A DNA stretch of 64,000 nucleotides from Pontibacter actiniarum. GTDB lineage: Bacteria > Bacteroidota > Bacteroidia > Cytophagales > Hymenobacteraceae. The stretch lies in assembly GCF_003585765.1 (NCBI RefSeq), contig NZ_CP021235.1, forward strand, positions 2,356,001 to 2,420,000, in the 5' to 3' direction. A model generated the notes under the pieces. That model saw only the letters and a program-made list of their open reading frames with translations, searched no databases and was not told where the DNA came from. The translations under genes were made by a program, and so were the position numbers. This document shows positions 53,032 through 62,046 of this stretch, piece after piece (within the stretch, counting starts at the first letter, position 1; each line of letters starts with the position of its first letter).

Positions 53032-54042
53032 TTAAGTTCGAAGTATAAATTTTTCAGCGCAATCTATAACTCGCATTAAATCAGGCAAATAATTTTTCCT
53101 CTTTTCCTGATTGTATAGCTGGCTATACTGCTGCTGCGTGTACTTCTCCAAGGTAGCTCTGCTGACACCCATGCTAATGCATGAGTTTGCGAAACGCAGG
53201 AAATCATTGTGGAACCCTGAGATATAGGTAATCTTGTTGTAGCCTTTCAGGAACCTGTTTTCCTTCTGTCTAATGATTTCATACTCCCTAAATGTGTTTC
53301 CAGCTTGCGATACATAGGTGCTGCTATACACCTTCTTTTTAACCGTGATAGGTGAGGTGTCAATTGGCTGTACATCAGGATTCACGACCACATCCTGGTC
53401 AGGAGCGTAATACCTGAGACGACTTATAATGTCCGTTACAGATGTGTCCAGCGTCTTTTTAGGGTTCTGAAACTTGAACCCAATGTTTAACCCCTCATAT
53501 ACCTTATTTATGACTACTTCCAACACGTCTGTGTCGTCCGTATCTGTTTGCAGATACAGGTAAAGACCTTTCCTGCTGATGGACTTTCCGCATAGGAGGA
53601 TATGCTTGCCAAGGTCTGTATCTTCATAGATGCTCTGTAACACATACTCCACGTATTCGGCATCACAGCCAGGCTCGTGCTTCAGGTCAAGGTCTAACTG
53701 CACCAGCTTTGTATAGGTGCTGTGGTTGTTCTTCAGACGCCTTACCCATCCGTTTTCTTCTGGTTTAAATGTAGCTACGCAGTAACCAAACAGTTCTGTC
53801 TTAGCTAACTCACCAGTAGCTACCATGTCGACCTTTTTCCTTATTTCTGGATGTAGAAGTTCTGGATAAGCGATGTGCTTTAGCATCTCAGCGAACTTCA
53901 TGTTGTTCACGAATCTAAAACCATCGCGTTTCAGATTGGGCTTCCACACGGAGATGTGTTGCTGAAGAATATCCAAATTAAGCGTTTGCTGTACTTCCTG
54001 GTCAGACGCTTCCCTTATGCTGCCATCTACAAATAGTCTCAT
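53032..54042 (-). CDS. BT4734/VirE_N-like replication protein
   Basis: A 336-residue protein with the BT4734/BF3469 N-terminal (VirE_N) pattern, which recalls primase-polymerase cores: LVQLDLDLKHEPGC, ILLCGKSISRKGLYLYLQ and KFQNPKKTLDTSVTDIISRL. It is usually found before or fused to VapE; here the two are separate and 85 bases apart. The probable role is initiation or priming for the element. It overlaps the upstream 68-aa gene by four bases. Confidence 0.87.
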   Translation of the reverse strand: MRLFVDGSIREASDQEVQQTLNLDILQQHISVWKPNLKRDGFRFVNNMKFAEMLKHIAYPELLHPEIRKKVDMVATGELAKTELFGYCVATFKPEENGWVRRLKNNHSTYTKLVQLDLDLKHEPGCDAEYVEYVLQSIYEDTDLGKHILLCGKSISRKGLYLYLQTDTDDTDVLEVVINKVYEGLNIGFKFQNPKKTLDTSVTDIISRLRYYAPDQDVVVNPDVQPIDTSPITVKKKVYSSTYVSQAGNTFREYEIIRQKENRFLKGYNKITYISGFHNDFLRFANSCISMGVSRATLEKYTQQQYSQLYNQEKRKNYLPDLMRVIDCAEKFILRT

Positions 54043-54245
54043 GAGTCTGTGGCTTTGTTTTTCGCTACTTCCAGCAGGTAGTCCAGCAAGTCAACTTTTG
54101 TTATGATTCTGTTCTGTTGCTCACTTAACTCTGTGCGAAGCCTTTCAAACTGGTGAAAACTCGACCTGTTCATCTTTAAGGTGAAGTACTTGTTGTCTGA
54201 GTGATTTATGCTCTTGTTTACTTTTTCCATCTTTTCAATTTTCAT
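54039..54245 (-). CDS. Small basic protein of the replication operon
   Basis: A 68-residue charged protein with no membrane segment. The middle (YFTLKMNRSSFHQFERLR) and a helical end (KVDLLDYLLEVAKN) resemble ribbon-helix-helix or mobilisation accessory proteins. It is translationally coupled to the BT4734-like gene by a four-base overlap and lies next to the GTAGTA repeat region, so it could bind those repeats. The function is unproven. Confidence 0.72.
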   Translation of the reverse strand: MKIEKMEKVNKSINHSDNKYFTLKMNRSSFHQFERLRTELSEQQNRIITKVDLLDYLLEVAKNKATDS

Positions 54246-54329
54246 TTTTATTATATATCAGAGAGAATCTGCCCCCCTGACAAGTATTGTATTCTGAAAA
54301 AGGAAAAAGTTTAAAGATGAGGTGTTGTT

Positions 54330-54625
54330 TATTTTATCGTAGTAGTGTAGTAGGTAAGTTGTAGTAGGCTGAGATGTAAGGCTACTACACCATAAAATGC
54401 GTTTAGAAGCAATAGAGAGGAATTTTCGCTACATGTAGTAGGTGTAGTAGCGTAGCAGGTATGTTTTCAACATTATAGAATGTATATCCCTACCTCTTCA
54501 TTTTATTTACATTTTCCATACTATTAAAATAAAATACTACACTTACTACTTACTACAAAGTGGCTTAACGAGCCAGGATAGAGGTTTTTGTGTAGTAGGT
54601 TTCATGGGGTGTAGTAACTACACCT
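54330..54625. repeat. GTAGTA-rich repeat array, candidate replication origin
   Basis: About 300 AT-rich bases with many copies of GTAGTAGG, GTAGTAAG and their complements, in both orientations, directly upstream of the replication operon. Iteron-like repeats at this place are typical of an origin of an excised element. A second similar array lies at 63085-63390. The region has no gene. Confidence 0.6.
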
Positions 54626-54649
54626 TAGTGTGTAGTGTAAAATAAAAAA

Positions 54650-54687
54650 TGGAAGTATAGAAGCAGTATTCCACTTCCATACTTCCA
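54650..54687. repeat. Copy 2 of the GGAAGTATGGAAG repeat (inverted pair)
   Basis: TGGAAGTATAGAAG (54650-54663) faces CTTCCATACTTCCA (54674-54687) with one mismatch. It lies between the GTAGTA array and the ABC-3C ATPase gene end. It may double as a terminator or binding site. Confidence 0.7.
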
Positions 54688-54788
54688 CTCTCGTATGTGG
54701 CTTTTATATTTTTAGTTGCTCATTGTTTGATACTGAAAGGGATTAAGTATTTACAGAACTACGCATACAAGTTGCATTACATAGTTTT

Positions 54789-56804
54789 CTACTCAATCCA
54801 TTCCTGAGGTATCAATGCATTATTTTTCGTCCATCTTTCATTACCAACATAGTGCATGTTTTCTATATCACCCCATATTTCTCTATCTGCATGCTCAAGC
54901 ACGATAATTTGCGCCTTATTGGAGTTGTCTTTATTGAATTTAGAGAAAGCTTTAAAAATTGATTTTACCCTTTCATAATCATCTGAGGACCTAAAGAGTT
55001 GCTCAGTATCCTCATTCTTATCGGTTTTATTAGATTTTATCGTCTCTGGAAAATAAGCTTGGCTTGGCTGGTCAAATACCATGAAAGATGGTACATAATT
55101 GTCTTGATTTAATGTCAAGAAGAAGTCATGAAGTGCTAATAAGGCAGATAAATGATATCCCATCCAGTTCGAGCCACTTCCTATTTCCCATAAATAATCT
55201 TCTCTGCCACTTTTTGATGATATTTTTAGAGTAAGTTCATTAAGGTGTAATTCCGTAGGATTGCTGTAATTCTCTACTTTTAGTATCTTTTTATAGTTTA
55301 TAATATTATTAGATATAGTCTTTAAAGCAACTTGGAGTTTATTATTTACTGAAGTAGTACTATAACGCTTACTCAGAATGCTCAATTCCAATTCTATTTT
55401 ACCAATGGCTTCTTTCAAACTACCATCTACTTCAGTTTCTTTAAGATTTATTAGGTTTTGTTCAATCCTGCCGACATATCTAAATACATTCTGAATCTTT
55501 TGATTATAGTCTTCCAGTTTGCTATATTCCTTACTTAACTGTGATAATTCCTTTCTTACTCTGTTTAATTGATTTTCAAGTTCAGTTACTTGCTTTTCTA
55601 ATACAGTTACTTCTTTATCTAAAAGACTTTTAGACTTATCCAGCTTCTCGGTCTTTGTTTCAATTACTTTTGCTACTTCAACTAATTTTGAAATTTCTAA
55701 TTTAGCCGAATCAGAATTTGCACCACAGAAAGGGCAGTCATGTTCTTGTTGTAAATTGTTTGAAAGCCAGCCACTATTCACGACCTCAAGCCTAACTTGC
55801 TGAGTCTGGAATGCTTTTTTGAAGGAGGATGAAGTATAGTTGAAGTGTTTCATCACTTCTAATTTTTCTCTTCTACTTTGAATGTCCAAAATGATTTCAT
55901 CCTCGTTTTTACGCAGCCTGCTGATATAGTTTAGAACTTGATTGGTTGCTCCAACATCTACCTTATGAAAGCTTGTTTTTCTTAGATTTTCTGGAATGTT
56001 TTTAAGGTATCTAACATAATCTTGTAGTTTCCAGTCCTCTGATGGTAGTGGTGCATCATTTAATAAACCGAATTCAAGTGCTGCTACGTAGTTTGTTCTT
56101 ATCTCAACCTCCCACGCCTTAAGTACTTTTAAGCGTTCTTCTAATTCTCTTTTTTTTATCTTTAGGTTATCTTCAAGGGCTTTGATACGCTTCTTTAATT
56201 CCAATGAACTATTAGTTATCGCTCCTAATGCTAAAGGAAAAATTGTTTGTAATTTAAGCCTATGTTCCAAAGTATCCGCCTTATAAAAAAGAGTATAAGG
56301 GTTGGCGACAATGTGTTGGGGTTGAAAACAGAAGGCTAAAAAATCCTTAAAGCTTGGTCTCCCTTCATATGGTTTTTTATCGGCATCATCATCTGAGAAA
56401 TCTAAAGAAGGTAACTTTGCCAATTGATTTAGTCGGTTTACAACCTGTGTTGTATTCCTATTTTTGGCAGAAATGACTTCTGGTATACTAATTTCTGCAC
56501 CTTCATCAAAATACATATCGCCAGTTTGTGCCTGGTCTCTTGGCTCACGCCTGGCTAAAAACAATTGCGTATTACCGCTTTGAACATGTATTGCAAACCA
56601 CTCTGTATAATCACGGATAGGACCAACTGGAATAAAACATTTACCGCTCCCTAAGCAATAGTCTATGATAGGTATAACAGCAGACTTACCTGTTTGGCTG
56701 TCTCCAACCAGAACGTTTACTTTAGAGGTATCAAACACAATCTCCCTTCTTCTTAATGAAGTGTTTTTTGGGTACAGTATTATTTTCGTTATTTTAAAGT
56801 CCAT
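54789..56804 (-). CDS. ABC-3C system ATPase, DUF3732-like
   Basis: A 671-residue SMC/Rad50-like ATPase. The Walker A is VGDSQTGKSAV (34-41), placed after the typical start KITKIILYPKN. A long coiled-coil middle (about 200-490) is broken by a zinc-hook-like EHDCPFCGANS (near 356). The C-terminal half shows WEIGSGSNWMGYHLSALLAL, then the Walker B-like FMVFDQPSQAYFP and VLEHADREIW. This is the DUF3732 pattern of the ABC component in three-component ABC systems. Such ATPases are thought to sense foreign DNA or replication structures. Last gene of a three-gene operon; its start overlaps the middle-component stop. Confidence 0.88.
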   Translation of the reverse strand: MDFKITKIILYPKNTSLRRREIVFDTSKVNVLVGDSQTGKSAVIPIIDYCLGSGKCFIPVGPIRDYTEWFAIHVQSGNTQLFLARREPRDQAQTGDMYFDEGAEISIPEVISAKNRNTTQVVNRLNQLAKLPSLDFSDDDADKKPYEGRPSFKDFLAFCFQPQHIVANPYTLFYKADTLEHRLKLQTIFPLALGAITNSSLELKKRIKALEDNLKIKKRELEERLKVLKAWEVEIRTNYVAALEFGLLNDAPLPSEDWKLQDYVRYLKNIPENLRKTSFHKVDVGATNQVLNYISRLRKNEDEIILDIQSRREKLEVMKHFNYTSSSFKKAFQTQQVRLEVVNSGWLSNNLQQEHDCPFCGANSDSAKLEISKLVEVAKVIETKTEKLDKSKSLLDKEVTVLEKQVTELENQLNRVRKELSQLSKEYSKLEDYNQKIQNVFRYVGRIEQNLINLKETEVDGSLKEAIGKIELELSILSKRYSTTSVNNKLQVALKTISNNIINYKKILKVENYSNPTELHLNELTLKISSKSGREDYLWEIGSGSNWMGYHLSALLALHDFFLTLNQDNYVPSFMVFDQPSQAYFPETIKSNKTDKNEDTEQLFRSSDDYERVKSIFKAFSKFNKDNSNKAQIIVLEHADREIWGDIENMHYVGNERWTKNNALIPQEWIE

Positions 56805-57280
56805 CAGAAGTTGATATTAAGGGAAATACAGATTTCTTCTATTGATAATTTAGCAAACCAAAAGCCCAACAGTTTTGAAGAAGCAATTATCGTTTTGTTA
56901 TCATCGTATACAAGGTCTGGCACTTCTATCCTTGATTTTGGATAGAACTGACTGCTTTCACTGCTGTATTCAATAATGTTCTTATAGAAGCATATGTCAA
57001 TAGCCTCAAGCGTATCCTTATACATGTCCTCCATCCTGCTCTGAAGACCAACAGGTATTGCCCGTTCATCAGCCAAAGACTTATAAAATGAACTTGTACG
57101 CTTTTGATTCTGACTTAATCTTTTGTTAGATTCTTCATTAAAAACGATGGGTAATACAGGCATCAAATAAGATAGGGAGGGACCCTCAATCTTATCTTTA
57201 GCTGCATAGTACTCCTTGATAAAATGATACAGGGAAATAGCTGCTATTCCATGATTCTGAACAATTTGAAACTCATTCAT
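56804..57280 (-). CDS. ABC-3C middle component
   Basis: A 158-residue helical protein with the features of the three-component ABC system middle component: an N-terminal helix (EFQIVQNHGIAAISLYHF), a YLMPVLPIVFNE segment and a final GFWFAKLSIEEICISLNINF. It joins the upstream nuclease-like component (4-base gap) and the ATPase gene (1-base overlap), so stoichiometric expression is likely. Probably an adaptor between the two other proteins. The family name is from context as much as from sequence. Confidence 0.82.
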   Translation of the reverse strand: MNEFQIVQNHGIAAISLYHFIKEYYAAKDKIEGPSLSYLMPVLPIVFNEESNKRLSQNQKRTSSFYKSLADERAIPVGLQSRMEDMYKDTLEAIDICFYKNIIEYSSESSQFYPKSRIEVPDLVYDDNKTIIASSKLLGFWFAKLSIEEICISLNINF

Positions 57281-57284
57281 TCTT

Positions 57285-58445
57285 TCAACTTAACAATTTA
57301 GTATAATCAGGATGCCAACCTACAACTAAGCTATTTGCTAAGTAATGATAAGTACCGTTTGACAAAACATAATCAGTTGTCTGAACAGAACCTATCTTAA
57401 CATTTTCATTTAGAGTCTCTAAAAGAATAAGTTGCCCCAAATCTTCATGACAATGATTATTCTTTTTGTTCTCTATCACCAAACGTTTAGAAATATGCTT
57501 CCAGCGTTTAGCAAGTTGCTTTTCCATTTCTTTTAGCTGATTCGGAGTGCAATAGCCCTTTTGAGATAAATAGGTTTTTCTAATCGAACTCCTGATGTAA
57601 TCATGAATGGCATCAATAATTTCATCATCAGTACAATTAATAATTTGTAGCTGCCTGACATATCCAGAACCTCTTTCCGCTTCAGTATCGCCTATGCCAA
57701 CTTTCGACACATCTATCACACTATCATTGAAAAGCTGTTCGGTTCTGGTTTTTATTGCATTGTTCTTTTGTCGTATAAAGGCATCTCTTTCTACAAGCCC
57801 AAGTTTCCTTTCTCTCCAAGCATCGACTACTTGGCTGTACACCCATCCATATAGTTCATTTATGATACCCTCAGCAAATTCATCATTATCCAGGTGTAGG
57901 TCAGAAATAAGCTGTTCACGTAAGGTAGTTCCAAACACTTTTGAACCATCTGCATAATTAATCTTTGATATCAATGCTGCAAGTTCTTTATCTGTAAAGG
58001 AGAGGACACTGTTGACCATTGTCTTCGTAGTTTCCGATGGGCTTTTTCCTGCTTCTCTAATTTTGTTGATGCATTCAATAATCTCATTTTCCTGCTGCGC
58101 ATCTCCTATTTCTTTGGCTAAGGCTTTATCGTCTACTTTGTTTGTAACCATGTAGAAGGATGATTGATAAATATCAATTGCACCTTCTTTTATTGCTGTT
58201 AACCAAATGTTTAAAGTTTTCCAAAAATCTTTTCGAGAAGGGTGGAATGGATAAGAAGATGTAGAACTTTTATCTTGCTCGTATATCTTCTCACCAGAGA
58301 TAAGAGTCAGAACAACGTCATCCTCGGTTTCAATACCAACTGTTGCACCTGCATCAGCTTTGGATAACCAAGATAAGGCTCGTTCTAATTGAAAGTAATA
58401 GCCTAATGCCTGACCTGGTGCAGCATGGTCTGTCAGTTTACTCAT
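57285..58445 (-). CDS. ABC-3C component with nuclease-like N-terminus
   Basis: A 386-residue protein. The first 75 residues read PGQALGYYFQLERALSWLS, then VGIETEDDVVL and IYEQDKSS. The E-D-x(n)-QxK spacing matches restriction-endonuclease-like folds, as in the DUF4297/Cap4-type nucleases. The rest is helical, with a C-terminal ABC-3C-type block (LGQLILLETL, then YHYLANSLVVGWHPDY). First gene of the operon with the middle component and DUF3732 ATPase. As the probable effector it may cleave DNA when the ATPase is triggered. The catalytic assignment is by pattern only. Confidence 0.78.
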   Translation of the reverse strand: MSKLTDHAAPGQALGYYFQLERALSWLSKADAGATVGIETEDDVVLTLISGEKIYEQDKSSTSSYPFHPSRKDFWKTLNIWLTAIKEGAIDIYQSSFYMVTNKVDDKALAKEIGDAQQENEIIECINKIREAGKSPSETTKTMVNSVLSFTDKELAALISKINYADGSKVFGTTLREQLISDLHLDNDEFAEGIINELYGWVYSQVVDAWRERKLGLVERDAFIRQKNNAIKTRTEQLFNDSVIDVSKVGIGDTEAERGSGYVRQLQIINCTDDEIIDAIHDYIRSSIRKTYLSQKGYCTPNQLKEMEKQLAKRWKHISKRLVIENKKNNHCHEDLGQLILLETLNENVKIGSVQTTDYVLSNGTYHYLANSLVVGWHPDYTKLLS

Positions 58446-58649
58446 TTGTTTTAGATGTAGGAGGGAGCATTCAAGATGTTATCTGGTTTAAATACATTCG
58501 TAAAATACAAAAGTATTACCATCCTACAAATACAGTATATGTCTAATTACAGATTTTAAATTATAGTGATTAATTATAAACTGATAGGTACTGTTTAACA
58601 AAGACTAATATCTTGAATGAACTGTATACAGAAAAACAATCTAAATTGA

Positions 58650-58696
58650 GAAGTGGAAGTATGGAAGCAACATTCTCACTTCCATACTTCCACTTC
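58650..58696. repeat. Copy 3 of the GGAAGTATGGAAG repeat (18-bp perfect dyad)
   Basis: Arms at 58650-58667 and 58679-58696 are perfect complements around an 11-base loop. The arm includes AAGTGGAAGTATGGAAG. It lies about 205 bases upstream of the ABC-3C operon and next to the stop of the 100-aa gene at 58710. It may be a terminator-like or regulatory structure. Confidence 0.85.
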
Positions 58697-58709
58697 CGTT
58701 TTAAAAGTT

Positions 58710-59012
58710 CTACTGCTCGGCACTATTCATGGACACCAGTTCCACTTCCACTGTGTAGCTGCTTAGAAAATATATTGTACCACCGAAATCAGCGATATCA
58801 TATACACAAGCCTTCATGTCTAAGATATCATAAGTTTCAGGTTCTTTAACCTGGTCTAATGCATTTAGAACTTCCTCTACAAGTTTATCCTTAGCGCATA
58901 GTATACCGCATTTATGCATCATCTTAGGCTCTTTATTGAATCGGATATGGTAGGTAGCTGTGTCAGTTACATACTTATAAACATCATCTTCTAATTCTTG
59001 CTGTTCTTTCAT
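58710..59012 (-). CDS. Hypothetical protein
   Basis: A 100-residue acidic soluble protein. No family is recognised. It has a strand-helix layout with MKACVYDIADFGGTIYFLSS near its end and no signal peptide. It lies between the 18-bp dyad and a divergent small gene, and shares the AT-rich composition of the element. Confidence 0.6.
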   Translation of the reverse strand: MKEQQELEDDVYKYVTDTATYHIRFNKEPKMMHKCGILCAKDKLVEEVLNALDQVKEPETYDILDMKACVYDIADFGGTIYFLSSYTVEVELVSMNSAEQ

Positions 59013-59118
59013 AGTTCGGCTGTTTTAGAAGTATATATCCATTAAAAGGATGGCTGTGCTTCAGCATAGGCATACACAGTTTTTATATATAATCTATATA
59101 AAAATAGAAAATAGAATT

Positions 59119-59337
59119 ATGCCAATATTCACAGAAGCACAAGTGGAGAAATACCTGGATGATTTTTTCCGCTCACTACCAGATAATAAACAGTATCAGG
59201 AGAGAGAAGTTGGAGCGGTTTATTTTGCGCTGCTGGATGACCAGTTTAAAGAAGAAATTGCCAATCCTATGTCAGATGTTAAGGAGTTGATTGAGCAGGC
59301 AGAAGAGTATATTAATATGAGAATAAACGGATGTTAA
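59119..59337 (+). CDS. Hypothetical 72-aa protein
   Basis: A short acidic helical protein beginning MPIFTEAQVEKYLDDFFRSL. I chose the ATG at 59119 because the longer frame from 59050 starts with an unlikely lead. The family is unknown. It is the only plus-strand gene before the cassette-like row. Confidence 0.6.
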   Translation: MPIFTEAQVEKYLDDFFRSLPDNKQYQEREVGAVYFALLDDQFKEEIANPMSDVKELIEQAEEYINMRINGC

Positions 59338-59812
59338 TTAGTTAGAATTAGAAGGAAATCCTACCAGGCGTTATATGCTGCCTAAGTGTCATTTTAACGT
59401 GGTAGCCGAGTTTTAACACGAGTATATTCGTTTATAAACGGATAATACGGATACAATCGGATAGCTGAATTGCACCAGAACGCTAAAGCTTTTACCAGGA
59501 ACAGTACGTTTTGAAACACTGTGCGCTATGTAAGAGCGGATAAATACTGCTTATTTGCTCAGTGATAGAAAGTTCTTTGTATAGAATCACCTTATATTGG
59601 GCGTTTTGCCTCTAAAAAGTGGTGGGAGAAATCTGATTTACCTGATTGTTTCTTATATTGTACAGTAGTGATATTGTGATGGAAGACCTCGAAACAGCCC
59701 CTAAAATGCAAGTTTCAGTATTAATAAAGAGCAGAACCACTTCCGTACATAGTGCAGATAACCGTCATAGTGACGTATATCCTATAGTTGGCAGGAATAA
59801 AAATTATAGAAA
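59338..59812. other. Intergenic region before the cassette-like row
   Basis: About 475 bases with no gene. It contains a GCGTTATATGC patch near 59370 and, at 59787-59793, GTTGGCA, the exact complement of the TGCCAAC that starts the first spacer. These could be remnants of another attC-like site. A near-palindrome around TTCGTTTATAAACGGAT lies near 59430. Confidence 0.45.
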
Positions 59813-60061
59813 ATGATTCAAGCAATCTTTGGTGGTATTTTTCTTGAGCATATCGGATTGCTTGTAAGGTGGTTAATTCTATGTATTATAGATACTGTAA
59901 GGGGAAAAGAACCTAAGTCTTTCAAAACAATAAAGAATAAATATAGGGGAATAACTGCCGATAGTGTTGCCTACGGTTTTGGCAATAAAGTCATAGGAAC
60001 AGTTTTCTTATTGGTAGTGATTTTGGCAGTTTTCAAAGCTGAAAGTTTATTCCAAAACTGA
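59813..60061 (+). CDS. Small membrane protein in the cassette-like row
   Basis: An 82-residue protein with two hydrophobic helices (about 4-27 and 61-76, VIGTVFLLVVILAVF) separated by a basic loop. The family is unknown. It is followed by the attC-like spacer at 60111. Its size and isolation fit a gene cassette. Confidence 0.65.
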   Translation: MIQAIFGGIFLEHIGLLVRWLILCIIDTVRGKEPKSFKTIKNKYRGITADSVAYGFGNKVIGTVFLLVVILAVFKAESLFQN

Positions 60062-60110
60062 AATAAAACTGCTGTGTTGCTACAGTCAGATAAAAAGTAA
60101 GAATAACTAC

Positions 60111-60177
60111 TGCCAACAAAGCACAGGCATCACGTTCGGCTGATGCCTCACACATTGCCTGTACGAGACCGTTAGCA
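60111..60177 (+). repeat. attC-like spacer A
   Basis: The outer boxes TGCCAAC (60111-60117) and GTTAGCA (60171-60177) are complementary except one base. Inside them lie ACAGGCA (60123-60129) and TGCCTGT (60156-60162), with a further inner pair AGGCATCA/TGATGCCT. The layout and the CAACAAAG / CGAG-N-CGTT borders are shared with the later spacers. Confidence 0.6.
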
Positions 60178-60208
60178 CAAATAAGAACATCATAAACCAT
60201 TAAAAATA

Positions 60209-60796
60209 TTGAGATTTCTCCCCTTTATCCTTTTCATCATTGTCTTTGGTTGTCACAGCAAAACTGAGACTTCAAAAGATTTTCCAGAGATTCAAGGTAG
60301 AAAAAGTGCAGGTTATGTGGAGGCTTTAATGACACATTATAGAATCCAAGGGAAAATAAGTAAAGAGCAACTGCCACCTCCACCTGTTGGATATGCCTTT
60401 TTTACTGCAGGTGCGGCTTATGGAGAAGATACAGTACGGATACTTTTGGACACTGTAAAGGAATTAGTTGAACTAAGCGTACTTGCAAATCAACCCACGG
60501 ATTCAATAACGATAGCTTCCATAGTTAAAGGTGATAGGTTGTTAAGGTTAAACCCTGAAGCTAAACAAAACGCTTCTGTTATAAAGCCTTGGGAAAGCTT
60601 AGACTCCATTACTCGGAGAGGGAAGGAATTTACTCTTGATTCATTATTTACTAAGAGTGGTATGCAGAAAAAAAACCTTGAACCCTCAAAACAAGCCTAT
60701 CTAATTGATGCTCTTTCAAATTGGGGTCTATTGGTTTTTTGGGATGATTACAGTGGATTCTACAAAGTAAAAGAAGTAAAGCATATAATAGACTAA
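60209..60796 (+). CDS. Putative lipoprotein in the cassette-like row
   Basis: A 195-residue protein starting at TTG, with a short hydrophobic lead and a lipobox-like IIVFGC (Cys near 15). The mature part is soluble and mixed, with PPPPVGYAFFTAGAAYG and a C-terminal NWGLLVFWDDYSGFYKVKE. No family is recognised. It lies between attC-like spacers. Confidence 0.7.
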   Translation: MRFLPFILFIIVFGCHSKTETSKDFPEIQGRKSAGYVEALMTHYRIQGKISKEQLPPPPVGYAFFTAGAAYGEDTVRILLDTVKELVELSVLANQPTDSITIASIVKGDRLLRLNPEAKQNASVIKPWESLDSITRRGKEFTLDSLFTKSGMQKKNLEPSKQAYLIDALSNWGLLVFWDDYSGFYKVKEVKHIID

Positions 60797-60810
60797 AAAT
60801 TACATGTGCT

Positions 60811-60995
60811 AACCACGTGTAAACGCCAGCCACGGCCGACGGCCTCGCCGTCGTTTACACAAGAATCAAGAAGGGTGTACTGAACCATCACTGTTCTATT
60901 TGCCTGTAAGGATAGAATAAAAAACAAATAGCATAACCAAGTGCATAATATATGCTGCGGCTGCGCCTTGCCCACATTATAGCACTACACCGTTG
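60811..60995 (+). repeat. attC-like spacers B1 and B2
   Basis: B1 has arms GTGTAAACG (60817-60825) and CGTTTACAC (60852-60860) around a GC-rich palindromic core. B2 runs from AACC near 60935 to CGTTGCC near 60991, with AGTGC/ATAAT (60940-60949) pairing to ATTAT/GCACT (60976-60986) with one extra A. B1 lacks a right outer box, so it may be a truncated site. Confidence 0.5.
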
Positions 60996-61011
60996 CCAGT
61001 AATTGTAATCA

Positions 61012-61653
61012 ATGAAAAAGTATAGACTGATAATACTCTTCGCTCTTCTCAACTGCTTGAATGGATATGCACAGCGAAGACAAATTCCAGATATACAAAG
61101 AACAAAAGCAGACAACATCCAATCTGATAGCATCAACTTGTCTCCAAACAGCGATTTCGAGAAAAAGGTAGGACTAAAACCCATTAACGAAACTTCAAAC
61201 ACAAATGAAGTTCGCTTTTATAAGCGGAATGAATTGAGTGGGACAAGGAATTTGAAAATAATTGCTGTTAAAGACTCTATTTGGACAGCAGTAGAGTATG
61301 CCGAACAGAATTATCCAATAAAAATAAAGAAGTATAGGCTCAAATCTGAGCAGGGGCAGTTAAGGTCATTAATGAGATTGCTGCTGAATCAAAACTTGGC
61401 TTATTTGCCCAACCAAAAAGAGCTTGAGCCAAAGATGAAGAAGTATACAGATACAATAAGGGGAAGAGCGGAGAAGAAGATAATAGTATCAGATGGGGAA
61501 AGCTATACTGTAGAATTCAAGATTGGAGATAACTTCAGAATTTACAGTTTCTATAATCCTAAAACCTATTCAGAGTTTTACGATGACGTGCAAGAATTGA
61601 AAGACTACGTTGCCATTGTTAACTTATTTGAAAATCAACTAAAAAGAGAATAA
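61012..61653 (+). CDS. Secreted hypothetical protein in the cassette-like row
   Basis: A 213-residue protein with signal peptide LIILFALLNCLNGYAQ. The mature part is basic and soluble, with a segment ESYTVEFKIGDNFRIYSFYN. No family is recognised. It is followed eight bases later by attC-like spacer C. Confidence 0.72.
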   Translation: MKKYRLIILFALLNCLNGYAQRRQIPDIQRTKADNIQSDSINLSPNSDFEKKVGLKPINETSNTNEVRFYKRNELSGTRNLKIIAVKDSIWTAVEYAEQNYPIKIKKYRLKSEQGQLRSLMRLLLNQNLAYLPNQKELEPKMKKYTDTIRGRAEKKIIVSDGESYTVEFKIGDNFRIYSFYNPKTYSEFYDDVQELKDYVAIVNLFENQLKRE

Positions 61654-61660
61654 CTTCTGG

Positions 61661-61720
61661 CAACAAAGTGCAGCCTTAACCCTTGCTACGCTACGGGCTT
61701 CGGCTGCACGAGTAACGTTG
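61661..61720 (+). repeat. attC-like spacer C
   Basis: Borders CAAC (61661) and GTTG (61720); inner arms GTGCAGCC (61668-61675) and GGCTGCAC (61702-61709) are perfect complements. It is nearly identical to spacer D, with paired changes in the stem. Confidence 0.65.
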
Positions 61721-61735
61721 TATGGGATTGAAAGT

Positions 61736-61855
61736 ATGAAAGAAATATTGAAACAGCTTTTCAAAGCCTTATCAATTTTAGCCTTTGTAGTTCTTGCAAT
61801 AGCTATAATATTCTTCCTCTTTGCAATAAGCCAATTGACAGATGCTTGGCAATAA
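61736..61855 (+). CDS. 39-aa single-pass membrane peptide
   Basis: A short gene encoding MKEILKQLFKALSILAFVVL, followed by AIAIIFFLFAISQ and TDAWQ. It has one membrane helix and a basic N-terminus. It follows spacer C by 15 bases. The frame downstream (61846-62046) overlaps its last codons and may be the frameshifted rest of a longer protein. It could also be a toxin-like peptide; there is no direct support. Confidence 0.5.
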   Translation: MKEILKQLFKALSILAFVVLAIAIIFFLFAISQLTDAWQ

Positions 61856-62046
61856 TATCACAAGTAACTGATAGTCTTTTAAAAATCGACATGATTAAAG
61901 CAGATGGTTCTGTGGAAGTAAAGTATGATTATGAATATGAAATAGATGAAATCAGAGCCATTGCTTTTGAATCAGATTACTTCCTTTCTATGAAGTTGCT
62001 ATGGCAAGACAAAATGAAGAACAACACCCTACAACCAAACCTATAA
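61846..62046 (+). CDS. Small hypothetical protein, possibly a frameshifted C-terminus
   Basis: A 66-residue acidic soluble protein with TTG start, MIKADGSVEVKYDYEYEID near its middle. It has no family match by eye. It overlaps the 39-aa membrane peptide by ten bases in another frame. It may be the soluble part of a protein whose membrane anchor is that peptide. Confidence 0.45.
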   Translation: MAIISQVTDSLLKIDMIKADGSVEVKYDYEYEIDEIRAIAFESDYFLSMKLLWQDKMKNNTLQPNL

